From NCBI GenBank assembly GCA_028703645.1, contig JAQVML010000083.1:1-6499 (forward strand): a stretch of DNA of 6,499 bases. The letters run 5' to 3'. Positions 1 to 5,569 of this stretch are shown here, piece after piece. The notes under the pieces are model-generated. The model was not told where the DNA came from, made no database searches, and worked only from the letters and a program-made list of their open reading frames with translations. Source of the stretch: Eubacteriales bacterium. GTDB taxonomy: Bacteria; Bacillota; Clostridia; Christensenellales; CAG-138. A program made the translations under genes and the position numbers. Numbering within the stretch: position 1 is the first letter of the stretch; the number at the start of each line of letters is the position of its first letter.

Positions 1-843
1 CAGCATCGCGCCTTTGAGAAAGTAGACGGGGGATCGGGTAATCTCGCGGTTGAATCGCAACAATTGCGCGCGCAGCTGCCGCACCGAAGCATACCTGCGA
101 TTCGGGTCAAAGCGCGTGCAGGTTAAAATGATGGTTTTAAGCGTTCGAGAGGATATCTTTTCGAGCGACTCCAATTCATAGGAACCGGTGCAGAGAAACA
201 GCAACAGAATGCCGGTGGAGTAGAGATCCGAGCGCTGATCGGTCTGCTGATAGCCAAATTGCTCCGGCGCCGCGGTCGCCTGCGTACCCAGATAGACGGT
301 GTCCTTCTTCTGCGTGGGCTGATAGCGCCGTGCCGCGTCAAAGTCGATCAGTGCCAGATTGCGTTCCTTAGTAAAGATCACGTTTTGCGGCTTGATATCG
401 CGATGGATCACGGGCGGCGTCTGCGCATGCAGCACCTGAAGCGCTTGGCAAAGACCGAGACAGAGCTGCACCGCGTCCGCTTCGCAAAACGGGCCTTGCC
501 GCTCGACAAAGTCCGAAACGGGCGTACCCGCAATGTATTCTCGCAAGAAATAGGTGTTTTGTGAATCCGAAAAACAGGAGATCGCCCGCGGAAGGAGCGG
601 GGCGTGAATGCTGCTGAGGATGTCGTATTCCAACTGAAGATGTTCGCGCTTGCCGGCGGACGCGACTTTTAAAATCGCAAACGTCGCATCGGATTTTTTT
701 TGCAGTAGATAGGTCGATTTCTCCGGCGTTTCCCGCAGACAGTCGTAAAGCTCATATTCGCTTGCCAGCTCACCCGGCAAGGTGAACGCCTGCGTGAGCG
801 TGCCTTGATAGGCGGAGAGAAACGATAACACGTGATCTGTCAT
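1..843 (-). CDS. Ser/Thr protein kinase (Hanks type), C-terminus cut by window edge
   Basis: The frame from the ATG at 843 is open to base 1, giving 281 residues with no stop, so the gene continues outside the window. Kinase landmarks appear in order: the ATP-anchoring lysine in FAILKVA (K59), a probable helix-C glutamate (E72), the catalytic loop HRDIKPQN (147-154, D149), the metal-binding motif as DFD rather than DFG (167-169), an activation segment ending in APEQFG (192-197), and the DQRSDLYSTG helix-F motif (202-211). The final arginine motif lies near DPNRRY. The glycine-rich loop is not recognisable ahead of K59. Catalytic residues are intact, so activity is expected: transfer of phosphate from ATP to Ser/Thr of a partner protein. 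The visible part is cytoplasmic; a membrane segment or sensor domain could follow beyond the edge. Its AGAGGG ribosome site (851-856) overlaps the stop codon of the HTH gene 11 bases upstream, which suggests coupled translation. Substrate unknown; the HTH protein is the obvious candidate. Confidence 0.92.
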   Translation of the reverse strand, partial: MTDHVLSFLSAYQGTLTQAFTLPGELASEYELYDCLRETPEKSTYLLQKKSDATFAILKVASAGKREHLQLEYDILSSIHAPLLPRAISCFSDSQNTYFLREYIAGTPVSDFVERQGPFCEADAVQLCLGLCQALQVLHAQTPPVIHRDIKPQNVIFTKERNLALIDFDAARRYQPTQKKDTVYLGTQATAAPEQFGYQQTDQRSDLYSTGILLLFLCTGSYELESLEKISSRTLKTIILTCTRFDPNRRYASVRQLRAQLLRFNREITRSPVYFLKGAML

Positions 844-854
844 ACGCTCGCCCT

Positions 855-1298
855 CTATTCCAGCATCTCTTCGCCGAGTTGCTCCAGCATGAGCTCGGTA
901 TCGATCAGGTTGAATCGATGCTGAATGCAGTAGATCACCGCGGCGTCCCTGCGGTTTCGCGGATAGAGCTCGCCGCGCAGGGCAAGCTTGAGTAAATACT
1001 GCGTTTCATCCAGCGTTAAATACATACCCAGCGCGATGCGCAAAAGCGCATTTCGGCGCGGGGTTCGATAGCCGTTGAAGATTTGATAGCCGTTGGAACG
1101 CTCTAAGTTTGCGGCGCGGATGACGGCCTGCTTGGTCATTTGATGGCGTTCCAGTAAAAAGTTCAGATAATCCGGCAAGCTGATCGACGGCAACTCGTCT
1201 CCATGGTCGATAAAAAAAGTCTCCAGCGATTGAGACTTTTCGAGCAACGCGAACAACGCCGTCGTAGTCAATGCTTCTTTTGAACTGTTCTTACTCAT
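855..1298 (-). CDS. Small Cro/C1-type (XRE-like) helix-turn-helix protein paired with kinase
   Basis: A 147-residue soluble protein. Residues 42-105 are predicted to form a Cro/C1-like helical bundle: LPDYLNFLLERH, then TKQAVIRAANLE and a turn with NGYQIFNGYRTPRRN, followed by LLRIALGMYLTLDETQYLL. The NGYQIFNG stretch fits a recognition-helix region. The C-terminal tail (110-147) carries the basic LYPRNRRDA segment and an acidic end. I recall this layout from HTH proteins encoded next to Ser/Thr kinases in Clostridia, but that is from memory and was not searched. It is the first gene of a two-gene unit with the kinase and has a good promoter directly upstream. The ATG at 1298 is chosen because it follows a GAGG ribosome site (spacing about 12) and lies just downstream of the predicted transcription start. 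The N-terminal 12 residues are rich in Ser and Thr, possible phosphorylation sites. Role: probable DNA-binding regulator; target genes unknown. Confidence 0.78.
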   Translation of the reverse strand: MSKNSSKEALTTTALFALLEKSQSLETFFIDHGDELPSISLPDYLNFLLERHQMTKQAVIRAANLERSNGYQIFNGYRTPRRNALLRIALGMYLTLDETQYLLKLALRGELYPRNRRDAAVIYCIQHRFNLIDTELMLEQLGEEMLE

Positions 1299-1303
1299 GA
1301 TTC

Positions 1304-1313
1304 AATGCCTCGA
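1304..1313. repeat. Direct repeat copy 1 (AATGCCTCGA)
   Basis: An exact 10-base match to the copy at 1467-1476, with a similar ATTC/ATTGG lead-in. On the minus strand this copy contains the GAGG ribosome site of the HTH gene. It may be a regulator site or a chance match; an exact 10-mer recurring within some 300 bases is only mildly unexpected. Confidence 0.35.
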
Positions 1314-1321
1314 GCCCATTT

Positions 1322-1333
1322 CTAAAATTTTAG
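1322..1333. promoter_or_regulatory. Perfect 12-base palindrome overlapping the -10 (candidate operator)
   Basis: CTAAAATTTTAG reads identically on both strands and covers the whole -10 hexamer (1327-1332) of the HTH-kinase promoter. A dimeric HTH protein bound here would block RNA polymerase, so autoregulation by the adjacent HTH protein is plausible but inferred. Part of the symmetry comes free from the AT-rich -10 itself. Confidence 0.35.
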
Positions 1334-1356
1334 CATCAGTCGATTTCACGTGTCAA
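1327..1356 (-). promoter_or_regulatory. Sigma-A-type promoter of the HTH-kinase unit
   Basis: On the minus strand a perfect TTGACA -35 (1351-1356) is followed after 18 bases by TAAAAT (1327-1332, 5 of 6 to consensus), preceded by TGC as an extended -10. The expected transcript start near 1320 leaves a short leader of about 20 bases before the ATG at 1298. This is the best promoter in the window and drives the HTH gene and, by close spacing, the kinase. Confidence 0.75.
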
Positions 1357-1360
1357 CGTT

Positions 1361-1389
1361 TTGAACTATTTATTTGTGCTGTATATATA
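1361..1389 (+). promoter_or_regulatory. Weak candidate promoter for the sugar kinase gene
   Basis: TTGAAC (1361-1366) and TATATA (1384-1389) are 17 bases apart, each 4 of 6 to consensus, inside an AT-rich patch. If used, the mRNA would have a leader of roughly 215 bases. An equally weak alternative nearer the gene is TTGCGC (1533-1538) with TAGCAT (1556-1561), also spaced 17. The sequence alone does not decide between them. Confidence 0.25.
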
Positions 1390-1466
1390 AAATTGATCTA
1401 ACGGCAGCGTATATTCGATAGAAGGTGTTTTCCACTTTACTTCGAGAAGTCATTTTTCTCAATTGG

Positions 1467-1476
1467 AATGCCTCGA
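1467..1476. repeat. Direct repeat copy 2 (AATGCCTCGA)
   Basis: Second exact copy of the 10-base element at 1304-1313, 163 bases away in the same orientation and within the same divergent spacer. No hairpin or promoter element is tied to it. Confidence 0.35.
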
Positions 1477-1613
1477 AAATTATCATTTCCGGTTGCGTTC
1501 TTATCACGGCGAATTGCCTTTCACGATGCATCTTGCGCCGGGTGGTCGCCGCGTTTAGCATGAAAATAGCGCTAGTTACGCTGTGGAAGAATAACAGGAT
1601 GTGAGAAAGAGCG

Positions 1614-2678
1614 ATGAACGAAATTTTAAAACGATTCCCGATCACGGGCAGAGTCGTCTCCTGCGAGCCATATGGCAGCGGGCATATCAACGACACCTAT
1701 CGCGTCGAAACAGACAACGGTACCCTCTATATCCTTCAGCGAATCAACACACACGTGTTTCCCAACGTCGCGGGACTGATGCAAAACATCGCAGCCGTGA
1801 CGGAGTTTTTAAGCGAGCGCGTCAAGGACCCGCGCGAGGCAATGCACCTCGTGCGCGCAAACGACGGTGCTCCCTACGTGGTGGATGACAAAGGCGGTTG
1901 CTGGCGTATCTACGATTTTGTGACGGGCAGCGTTTGCCTGCAAAAGATTGAGCGCGCGCAGGATTTTTATGAGTGCGCATACGCTTTTGGCAATTTCCAG
2001 CGAATGATGGCGGCGTTTTCCGCGGATACGCTTTCGGAAACGATTCCAAATTTTCACAACACGCCAGATCGCTATCAAAAGCTCAACCGCGCGATTGCGG
2101 AAGATCGCATGCACCGCGTGAAGGACGTTTCGGAAGAGATCGCCTTTGCGCGATCGCTGGCGCAGGAAGTAAGTAAGCTACACACCCTGCGCGAAAGCGG
2201 AGAATTGCCCACGCGGGTGACCCATAACGATACGAAGATCAACAACGTTTTGATGGACGAAGTCACGGGAAAAGCGCTCTGCGTGATCGATCTGGATACC
2301 GTGATGCCGGGGCTCGCGGCCTATGACTTTGGCGATTCCATTCGCTTTGGCGCGGCAACCGCGGCGGAGGACGAGGAAGACCTAAGCCGTATGCGCTTGG
2401 ATGTAGACTTGTTTGAAACCTATACGCGCGGGTTTCTCGCCGCCTGCAAAAACTTGACGCCGTTGGAGATTGAGACGCTGCCGTTGGGCGCGCTGACGAT
2501 GACGCAAGAGTGCGGCGTTCGCTTTTTGACCGACTATTTAGAAGGCGACACGTATTTCAAGATTCACCGACCGGATCACAACCTGCTTCGCTGCCGTACG
2601 CAGTTTACGCTGGCGGCCGATATCAAGCGGCATTTGCCGAAGCTTACCGAGATCGTTTCGTCCGTTGCGCGCGGCTGA
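1614..2678 (+). CDS. APH-fold sugar kinase, N-acetylhexosamine 1-kinase (NahK)-like
   Basis: A 354-residue protein, close to the roughly 360 residues of bifidobacterial NahK. It has the aminoglycoside-phosphotransferase fold signatures: an N-lobe loop GSGHINDTYR (21-30), YILQRIN (39-45), a hinge region around WRIYDFVTG (97-105), the catalytic HNDTKINN (204-211, D206), the metal-binding IDLDTVMPG (225-233, D226), and YDFGD (237-241). The pairing of HNDTKINN with IDLDTVMPG and YDFGD is what I associate with the NahK branch rather than with antibiotic-resistance kinases. NahK makes GlcNAc-1-P or GalNAc-1-P from the free sugar and ATP in the cytoplasm, feeding nucleotide-sugar or glycolytic routes. 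Substrate here is inferred, not proven; another hexose or sugar acid is possible. The ATG at 1614 is fixed by an in-frame TGA 12 bases upstream. The ribosome site is weak (GAGAAAGAG just before it). It is 94 bases ahead of the AraC regulator on the same strand. Confidence 0.82.
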   Translation: MNEILKRFPITGRVVSCEPYGSGHINDTYRVETDNGTLYILQRINTHVFPNVAGLMQNIAAVTEFLSERVKDPREAMHLVRANDGAPYVVDDKGGCWRIYDFVTGSVCLQKIERAQDFYECAYAFGNFQRMMAAFSADTLSETIPNFHNTPDRYQKLNRAIAEDRMHRVKDVSEEIAFARSLAQEVSKLHTLRESGELPTRVTHNDTKINNVLMDEVTGKALCVIDLDTVMPGLAAYDFGDSIRFGAATAAEDEEDLSRMRLDVDLFETYTRGFLAACKNLTPLEIETLPLGALTMTQECGVRFLTDYLEGDTYFKIHRPDHNLLRCRTQFTLAADIKRHLPKLTEIVSSVARG

Positions 2679-2697
2679 ATCCTGCTTGCGCGGAGAT

Positions 2698-2714
2698 AGC
2701 GGCGAAGCGTCGCT
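2698..2714 (+). other. Short GC-rich hairpin before the AraC gene
   Basis: AGCGGCG and CGTCGCT can pair over 7 bases (one G-U) around an AAG loop. No T-run follows on either strand, so it is not a standard terminator. It sits where the -35 of the promoter at 2720 would be, and could be an mRNA stem in read-through transcripts or a chance fold. Confidence 0.25.
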
Positions 2715-2719
2715 TGGGG

Positions 2720-2725
2720 TATAAT
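2720..2725 (+). promoter_or_regulatory. Perfect TATAAT -10 ahead of the AraC gene
   Basis: A consensus TATAAT lies in the 94-base gap after the sugar kinase gene, about 48 bases upstream of the AraC start. No good -35 sits 16-18 bases upstream (the positions read TAGCGG), so it may need an activator or be weak. It would let the regulator and the YhcH-like gene be transcribed apart from the sugar kinase. Confidence 0.5.
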
Positions 2726-2772
2726 AGAACCGTCACCAACATTGCGTTTTTCGGCAGGCGGGAGGCGGCAAA

Positions 2773-3939
2773 ATGATACAAAACCTGAATAAATTTACCT
2801 TCGCACCGTTCGGTGAAATTTTGCCGGATTCGGACGCGACGGGCGCGTTTCCGGATGCGCCGGAGTGGACGCGGGAGCGCGTGTCCTTTTCGCAGGACGA
2901 GGTTTGGGTCTATCGCGTGGACGGCATGCCGACCTATCTGGAGATCGAATCGGGTACGGCGGCGCTCGCGGTCTCTCGCGAAGGGGAAGCGCTGGAGTAT
3001 TTTTATCTCGATCAACCGGTGCGTCTGCACGCGGGCATTCTTTTTGCCGTCGTTCCGCGCGAAACTTGTTCAATCCATCGCGCGATCCATCCAGACGGCG
3101 CTTGGGTGAAGCGATATCCGCTGGAGGCGAACACGCTTCCGCTCTACATCAGAAACCGGCTCGAAGTGCGCGCGATCTATACGCTGTTTTATCAGGAAAA
3201 GGAGCGCGGGTTTCTCTTCAAGGGTGAGTCGCACGACCTCATTGAACTGGTCTATGTGGACAAAGGCGAGCTGCATAACGTGGTCGACGGCGCGGACACC
3301 CTGCTTTCGCAAGGCGAAATGATGCTCTATGCGCCGGGGATTTGGCATATGCAGTATGCCGATCTGGACGTGGAGCCAAGCTTTATTACGGTTTCGTTTG
3401 ACCTGACCGGCGACGTGCCGGAGCATCTTTTTAACCGCAGGATACCGCTTGGCGCGGAGTCGGCGGCGCTGCTCAGGCGTATGCTGGATGAACGAGAGAA
3501 AAACGCGAAATACAGCGGAGAACTCATTCTTTGCAGCCTGCAAATGCTGCTACTCTCCGTGTTGCAAAGCGGCGAAAAGCAGGAAGCCAAGCTCAAGACG
3601 CCCGCCTCGCTACACAGCGAGAATACGATTGTCAACGCTGCGCTCAGCTTCGTTTCCGCGCACATCACGGAGAAGCTCTCCGTACCCTATCTGGCAAAGC
3701 GTTGCAACGTCAGCGCCTCCAGGCTCACCGCGCTGTTTCAGCAGCGACTCTCCATCACGCCAGCGGACTACATCCGCAGGGTCAAGCTCGAGGAGAGCAA
3801 ACTCCTCATTCGCGCGGGTGAGATGAACGTTTCCCAAATTGCGGCGCATCTGAACTATTCCAGTGTGCAGCAGTTTTCGCGGCAGTTTAAAACCAAGTTT
3901 GGCGTTTCGCCGAACGAGTTTGCAAAATCGATCCGTTAA
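2773..3939 (+). CDS. AraC-family transcriptional regulator with extra N-terminal domain
   Basis: At 388 residues this is about 100 longer than a usual AraC/XylS regulator. The C-terminal 100 residues are the DNA-binding domain with two helix-turn-helix motifs: LSVPYLAKRCNVSASRLTAL (302-321), and NVSQIAAHLNYSSVQQFSRQ (352-371) followed by the family hallmark FKTKFGVSPNEF (372-383). Residues about 134-215 look like the normal sugar-sensing cupin (HDLIELVYVDKGELHNVVDG, then LYAPGIWHMQ). Residues 1-125 are additional. They begin with FTFAPFGEIL and are rich in beta strands, which resembles the ureidoglycolate lyase (AllA)-type cupin; this likeness is tentative. The ATG at 2773 has a strong GGGAGG ribosome site 7 bases upstream. 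The gene lies between the sugar kinase and the YhcH-like gene, so it most likely controls this glycan locus in response to a sugar or sugar phosphate. Ligand unknown. Confidence 0.9.
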   Translation: MIQNLNKFTFAPFGEILPDSDATGAFPDAPEWTRERVSFSQDEVWVYRVDGMPTYLEIESGTAALAVSREGEALEYFYLDQPVRLHAGILFAVVPRETCSIHRAIHPDGAWVKRYPLEANTLPLYIRNRLEVRAIYTLFYQEKERGFLFKGESHDLIELVYVDKGELHNVVDGADTLLSQGEMMLYAPGIWHMQYADLDVEPSFITVSFDLTGDVPEHLFNRRIPLGAESAALLRRMLDEREKNAKYSGELILCSLQMLLLSVLQSGEKQEAKLKTPASLHSENTIVNAALSFVSAHITEKLSVPYLAKRCNVSASRLTALFQQRLSITPADYIRRVKLEESKLLIRAGEMNVSQIAAHLNYSSVQQFSRQFKTKFGVSPNEFAKSIR

Positions 3940-3951
3940 CATGGATGTTTG

Positions 3952-3957
3952 AAGGAG
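3952..3957 (+). promoter_or_regulatory. Ribosome binding site that sets the YhcH-like start
   Basis: AAGGAG lies 9 bases before the ATG at 3967. An in-frame TTG at 3949 would start the protein six codons earlier, but it would overlap this site and has none of its own, so the ATG is preferred. Confidence 0.8.
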
Positions 3958-3966
3958 ATACCAATC

Positions 3967-4437
3967 ATGGTCATCGACCGAATCGACCACGCGGCGCAAT
4001 ATTACGCGCTCGGTAAAGGGATTGAAACCGTACTCCGCTGGTTTGCGACGTATGAGGACGAGGGTCTCGCCTTGCCCGCAAAGACGGTGCTGGACGGAGA
4101 GCGCATCTTCATCAACGGCGTGAACTACACGAGCGAAGCAAAGCCGCAAGGCCAGCTGGAAGCGCATCATAAATATATCGACGTGATGTATGTGGTCGAA
4201 GGCGAGGAACGATTCTTCTACAAACCCATTGCGGAGGTAACAAAGATCGCCATGCCGTACGACGCGGAAAAAGAGTGCGCGTTGGCTGAGATCGATGCGG
4301 ACGCGGCGCAGCATCGCTTCTCTGCGGGACATTTCCTGATCTTCTTCCCGCAGGATGGCCACCTCGCGGCGCAATTGTGGGATCAACCGGCGAAGGTACG
4401 CAAGTTTATCGCCAAGGTCGCGGTGGCGACACTCTAA
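3967..4437 (+). CDS. YhcH/YiaL (DUF386, NanQ-like) cupin protein
   Basis: A 156-residue single-domain cytoplasmic cupin, the usual size for YhcH/YiaL/EbgC. The family signature LEAHHKYIDVMYVVEGEER (64-82) is clear, as is the later FFPQDGHLAAQ (126-136). E65, H67 and H132 are the likely metal ligands by analogy to the family. E. coli YhcH (NanQ) in the sialic acid operon is reported to open or interconvert anomers of sialic acid; YiaL and EbgC sit in other sugar operons, so family membership alone does not fix the sugar. The gene begins 27 bases after the AraC gene and ends 13 bases before a strong terminator, so it is the last gene of the plus-strand unit. A sialidase-like gene lies next door on the other strand, which supports a sialic acid or related role but does not prove it. 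No nanA, nanE or nanK is in view. Confidence 0.9.
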   Translation: MVIDRIDHAAQYYALGKGIETVLRWFATYEDEGLALPAKTVLDGERIFINGVNYTSEAKPQGQLEAHHKYIDVMYVVEGEERFFYKPIAEVTKIAMPYDAEKECALAEIDADAAQHRFSAGHFLIFFPQDGHLAAQLWDQPAKVRKFIAKVAVATL

Positions 4438-4450
4438 AACGCAAGAAACA

Positions 4451-4485
4451 CAAAACCCCGAAGAGTTTTGCTCTTCGGGATTTTG
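4451..4485. terminator. Probable bidirectional rho-independent terminator
   Basis: CCCGAAGAG (4457-4465) and CTCTTCGGG (4471-4479) form a perfect 9-base stem with a TTTTG loop. After one mismatch, CAAAA and TTTTG extend the pairing. On the plus strand the stem is followed by ATTTTGTT, and on the minus strand by GTTTTG. It lies between two converging genes (stops at 4437 and 4500) and can serve both. Confidence 0.9.
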
Positions 4486-4499
4486 TTATGATAGCGTGC

Positions 4500-5546
4500 T
4501 TATTTTGAAATCTCGACCACGAGGTGTTCAATCGCGGTGTGGCGGTGCATGTAGACCACGTTGAGCCTGCCGTCCTGATCCTTGCACATCGCGGGCTGGC
4601 ACTTGTTACCGGGCGCGGGCGCAAGCGTGAGCAGGTTCTGCCAGGTTTTGCCCTCGTTGCGCGTCATGGCGAGCGTCAGCGGGCTGCGCTCGTGCCAGTC
4701 CGTCTCCGGCGTGTCGTTGTAGGCCATGAGGATTGTCTCGTCGTCCCAACTGATCACGTCGATCTTGGACTCGTTGTTGAGAATGCCGCTGGGCACGGGC
4801 TTTGTCCACGTTTTGCCGCCGTCGCGGCTTTCGCAGGTGTAGCTGGGCAGGCTGTGGTTGCCCGCGCTGCCCCAGCCGACGTTGCCGGGGCAGGTGCGCG
4901 AAAACAGTCGGATGACGCCGTTCGGACGCAGGCATAGCGCGGGTTCACGAATCAGGTTGCCGTCGTCAGCGGAGAGGATCGGTCCTTGCTCAAACGTTTC
5001 GCCGTCGTCATGACTGATGTAGATGCGAATCGCGCCAAAGTATTTATCGGCTAGCTCGCTGCTCGTGCAGGCGAACACGATCGTGCCATCCGGCAGCAAC
5101 ACACTGTCGTTGCTCGCGTGTCCACTCGTGATGTTCGCCGGATGCGCGGGCAGCCAGGTGCGCCCACCGTCCTGCGTTTTGCGCATCCAGAGTTCGTCCC
5201 TGCCGTTGCACCAGGTGGCGAAGTTCACTTCGGTGTCGAGGAACTTTGCAAACAGCAGTGTGATTTCGCCCTTGCGGTTCTTGATCCAGATCGGGTCGTG
5301 GCAGCAATAGCGAATGTCGCAGCCGACCGCGTCGGGATTCGACCAGTTCGCGGCGCCGGGTTCCAGAACGGAAACCCAGTCCTTCGCGTCGCGTCCCATC
5401 GGGTCGCCGTTCCATTGGAGGAAGCCGCCGTTCCAGACGGTCAGCAGATTTCCGTTGTCCGCCATGGTGAGGCTCGGCATATGATAACACTGCCGCTCGT
5501 CAAACCACTCCACAACCCATTTGCGATCGATGATCTTTGCTTGCAT
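4500..5546 (-). CDS. Sialidase-like BNR/Asp-box protein (predicted neuraminidase), cytoplasmic
   Basis: A 348-residue beta-propeller protein. Asp-box repeats are visible at 124-131 (TQDGGRTW), 178-185 (SHDDGETF) and 240-247 (SRDGGKTW), with a degenerate fourth at 295-302 (TRNEGKTW). Other family features are the early CYHMPSLTMADNGNLLTVWNG (20-40), EPALCLRPNGVIRLFSRT (201-218) and the C-terminal VVYMHRHTAIEHLV (330-343). These fit the group annotated as predicted neuraminidase/exo-alpha-sialidase (COG4692-like). I could not assign the three substrate-binding arginines, so sialidase activity is unproven; a related glycosidase or non-catalytic propeller is possible. There is no signal peptide or anchor, so it would act inside the cell on imported oligosaccharides. 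The start at 5546 is chosen for its AAAGGAG site (5552-5558); the frame is open further upstream, but that would overlap the preceding gene. The gene lies 23 bases after the glycoside-hydrolase-like gene in the same operon and ends at the shared terminator. Confidence 0.82.
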   Translation of the reverse strand: MQAKIIDRKWVVEWFDERQCYHMPSLTMADNGNLLTVWNGGFLQWNGDPMGRDAKDWVSVLEPGAANWSNPDAVGCDIRYCCHDPIWIKNRKGEITLLFAKFLDTEVNFATWCNGRDELWMRKTQDGGRTWLPAHPANITSGHASNDSVLLPDGTIVFACTSSELADKYFGAIRIYISHDDGETFEQGPILSADDGNLIREPALCLRPNGVIRLFSRTCPGNVGWGSAGNHSLPSYTCESRDGGKTWTKPVPSGILNNESKIDVISWDDETILMAYNDTPETDWHERSPLTLAMTRNEGKTWQNLLTLAPAPGNKCQPAMCKDQDGRLNVVYMHRHTAIEHLVVEISK

Positions 5547-5551
5547 ATAAA

Positions 5552-5558
5552 CTCCTTT
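5552..5558 (-). promoter_or_regulatory. Ribosome binding site that sets the sialidase-like start
   Basis: AAAGGAG on the minus strand lies 5 bases before the ATG at 5546, inside the 23-base gap after the upstream gene. It rules in the 348-residue product over a longer version starting inside the upstream gene. Confidence 0.85.
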
Positions 5559-5569
5559 AATAATAAAGA

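Larger units (their letters stand above)
1299..1613. other. Divergent intergenic region, AT-rich in its middle
   Basis: These 315 bases separate the minus-strand HTH-kinase unit from the plus-strand sugar kinase gene. They hold a well-formed minus-strand promoter, a 12-base palindrome on its -10, weak plus-strand promoter candidates, and a 10-base direct repeat. The stretch around 1360-1500 is visibly richer in A and T than the flanking genes. A minus-strand open frame (1370-1696) crosses it and runs antisense into the sugar kinase gene. It has low-quality composition and no clear ribosome site, so I do not call it a gene. A short inverted repeat, ACTTCGAGAAGT, lies near 1438-1449 and could form only a small stem. 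I see no recognisable riboswitch or tRNA. Confidence 0.7.

Noticed and set aside
1370..1696. Minus-strand open frame of 108 codons in the divergent spacer
   Set aside because: It starts antisense inside the sugar kinase gene, has no clear ribosome site, and its product shows no recognisable domain; it is long mainly because stops are sparse here.
1614..2678. Antibiotic resistance (aminoglycoside phosphotransferase)
   Set aside because: The fold is shared, but the HNDTKINN, IDLDTVMPG and YDFGD motifs fit the sugar 1-kinase branch, and the neighbours are sugar genes.
3610..4386. Long minus-strand open frame (258 codons) opposite the AraC and YhcH-like genes
   Set aside because: It spans two well-supported plus-strand genes and their gap, and its product has no family features. 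GC-rich coding DNA often leaves such antisense frames open.
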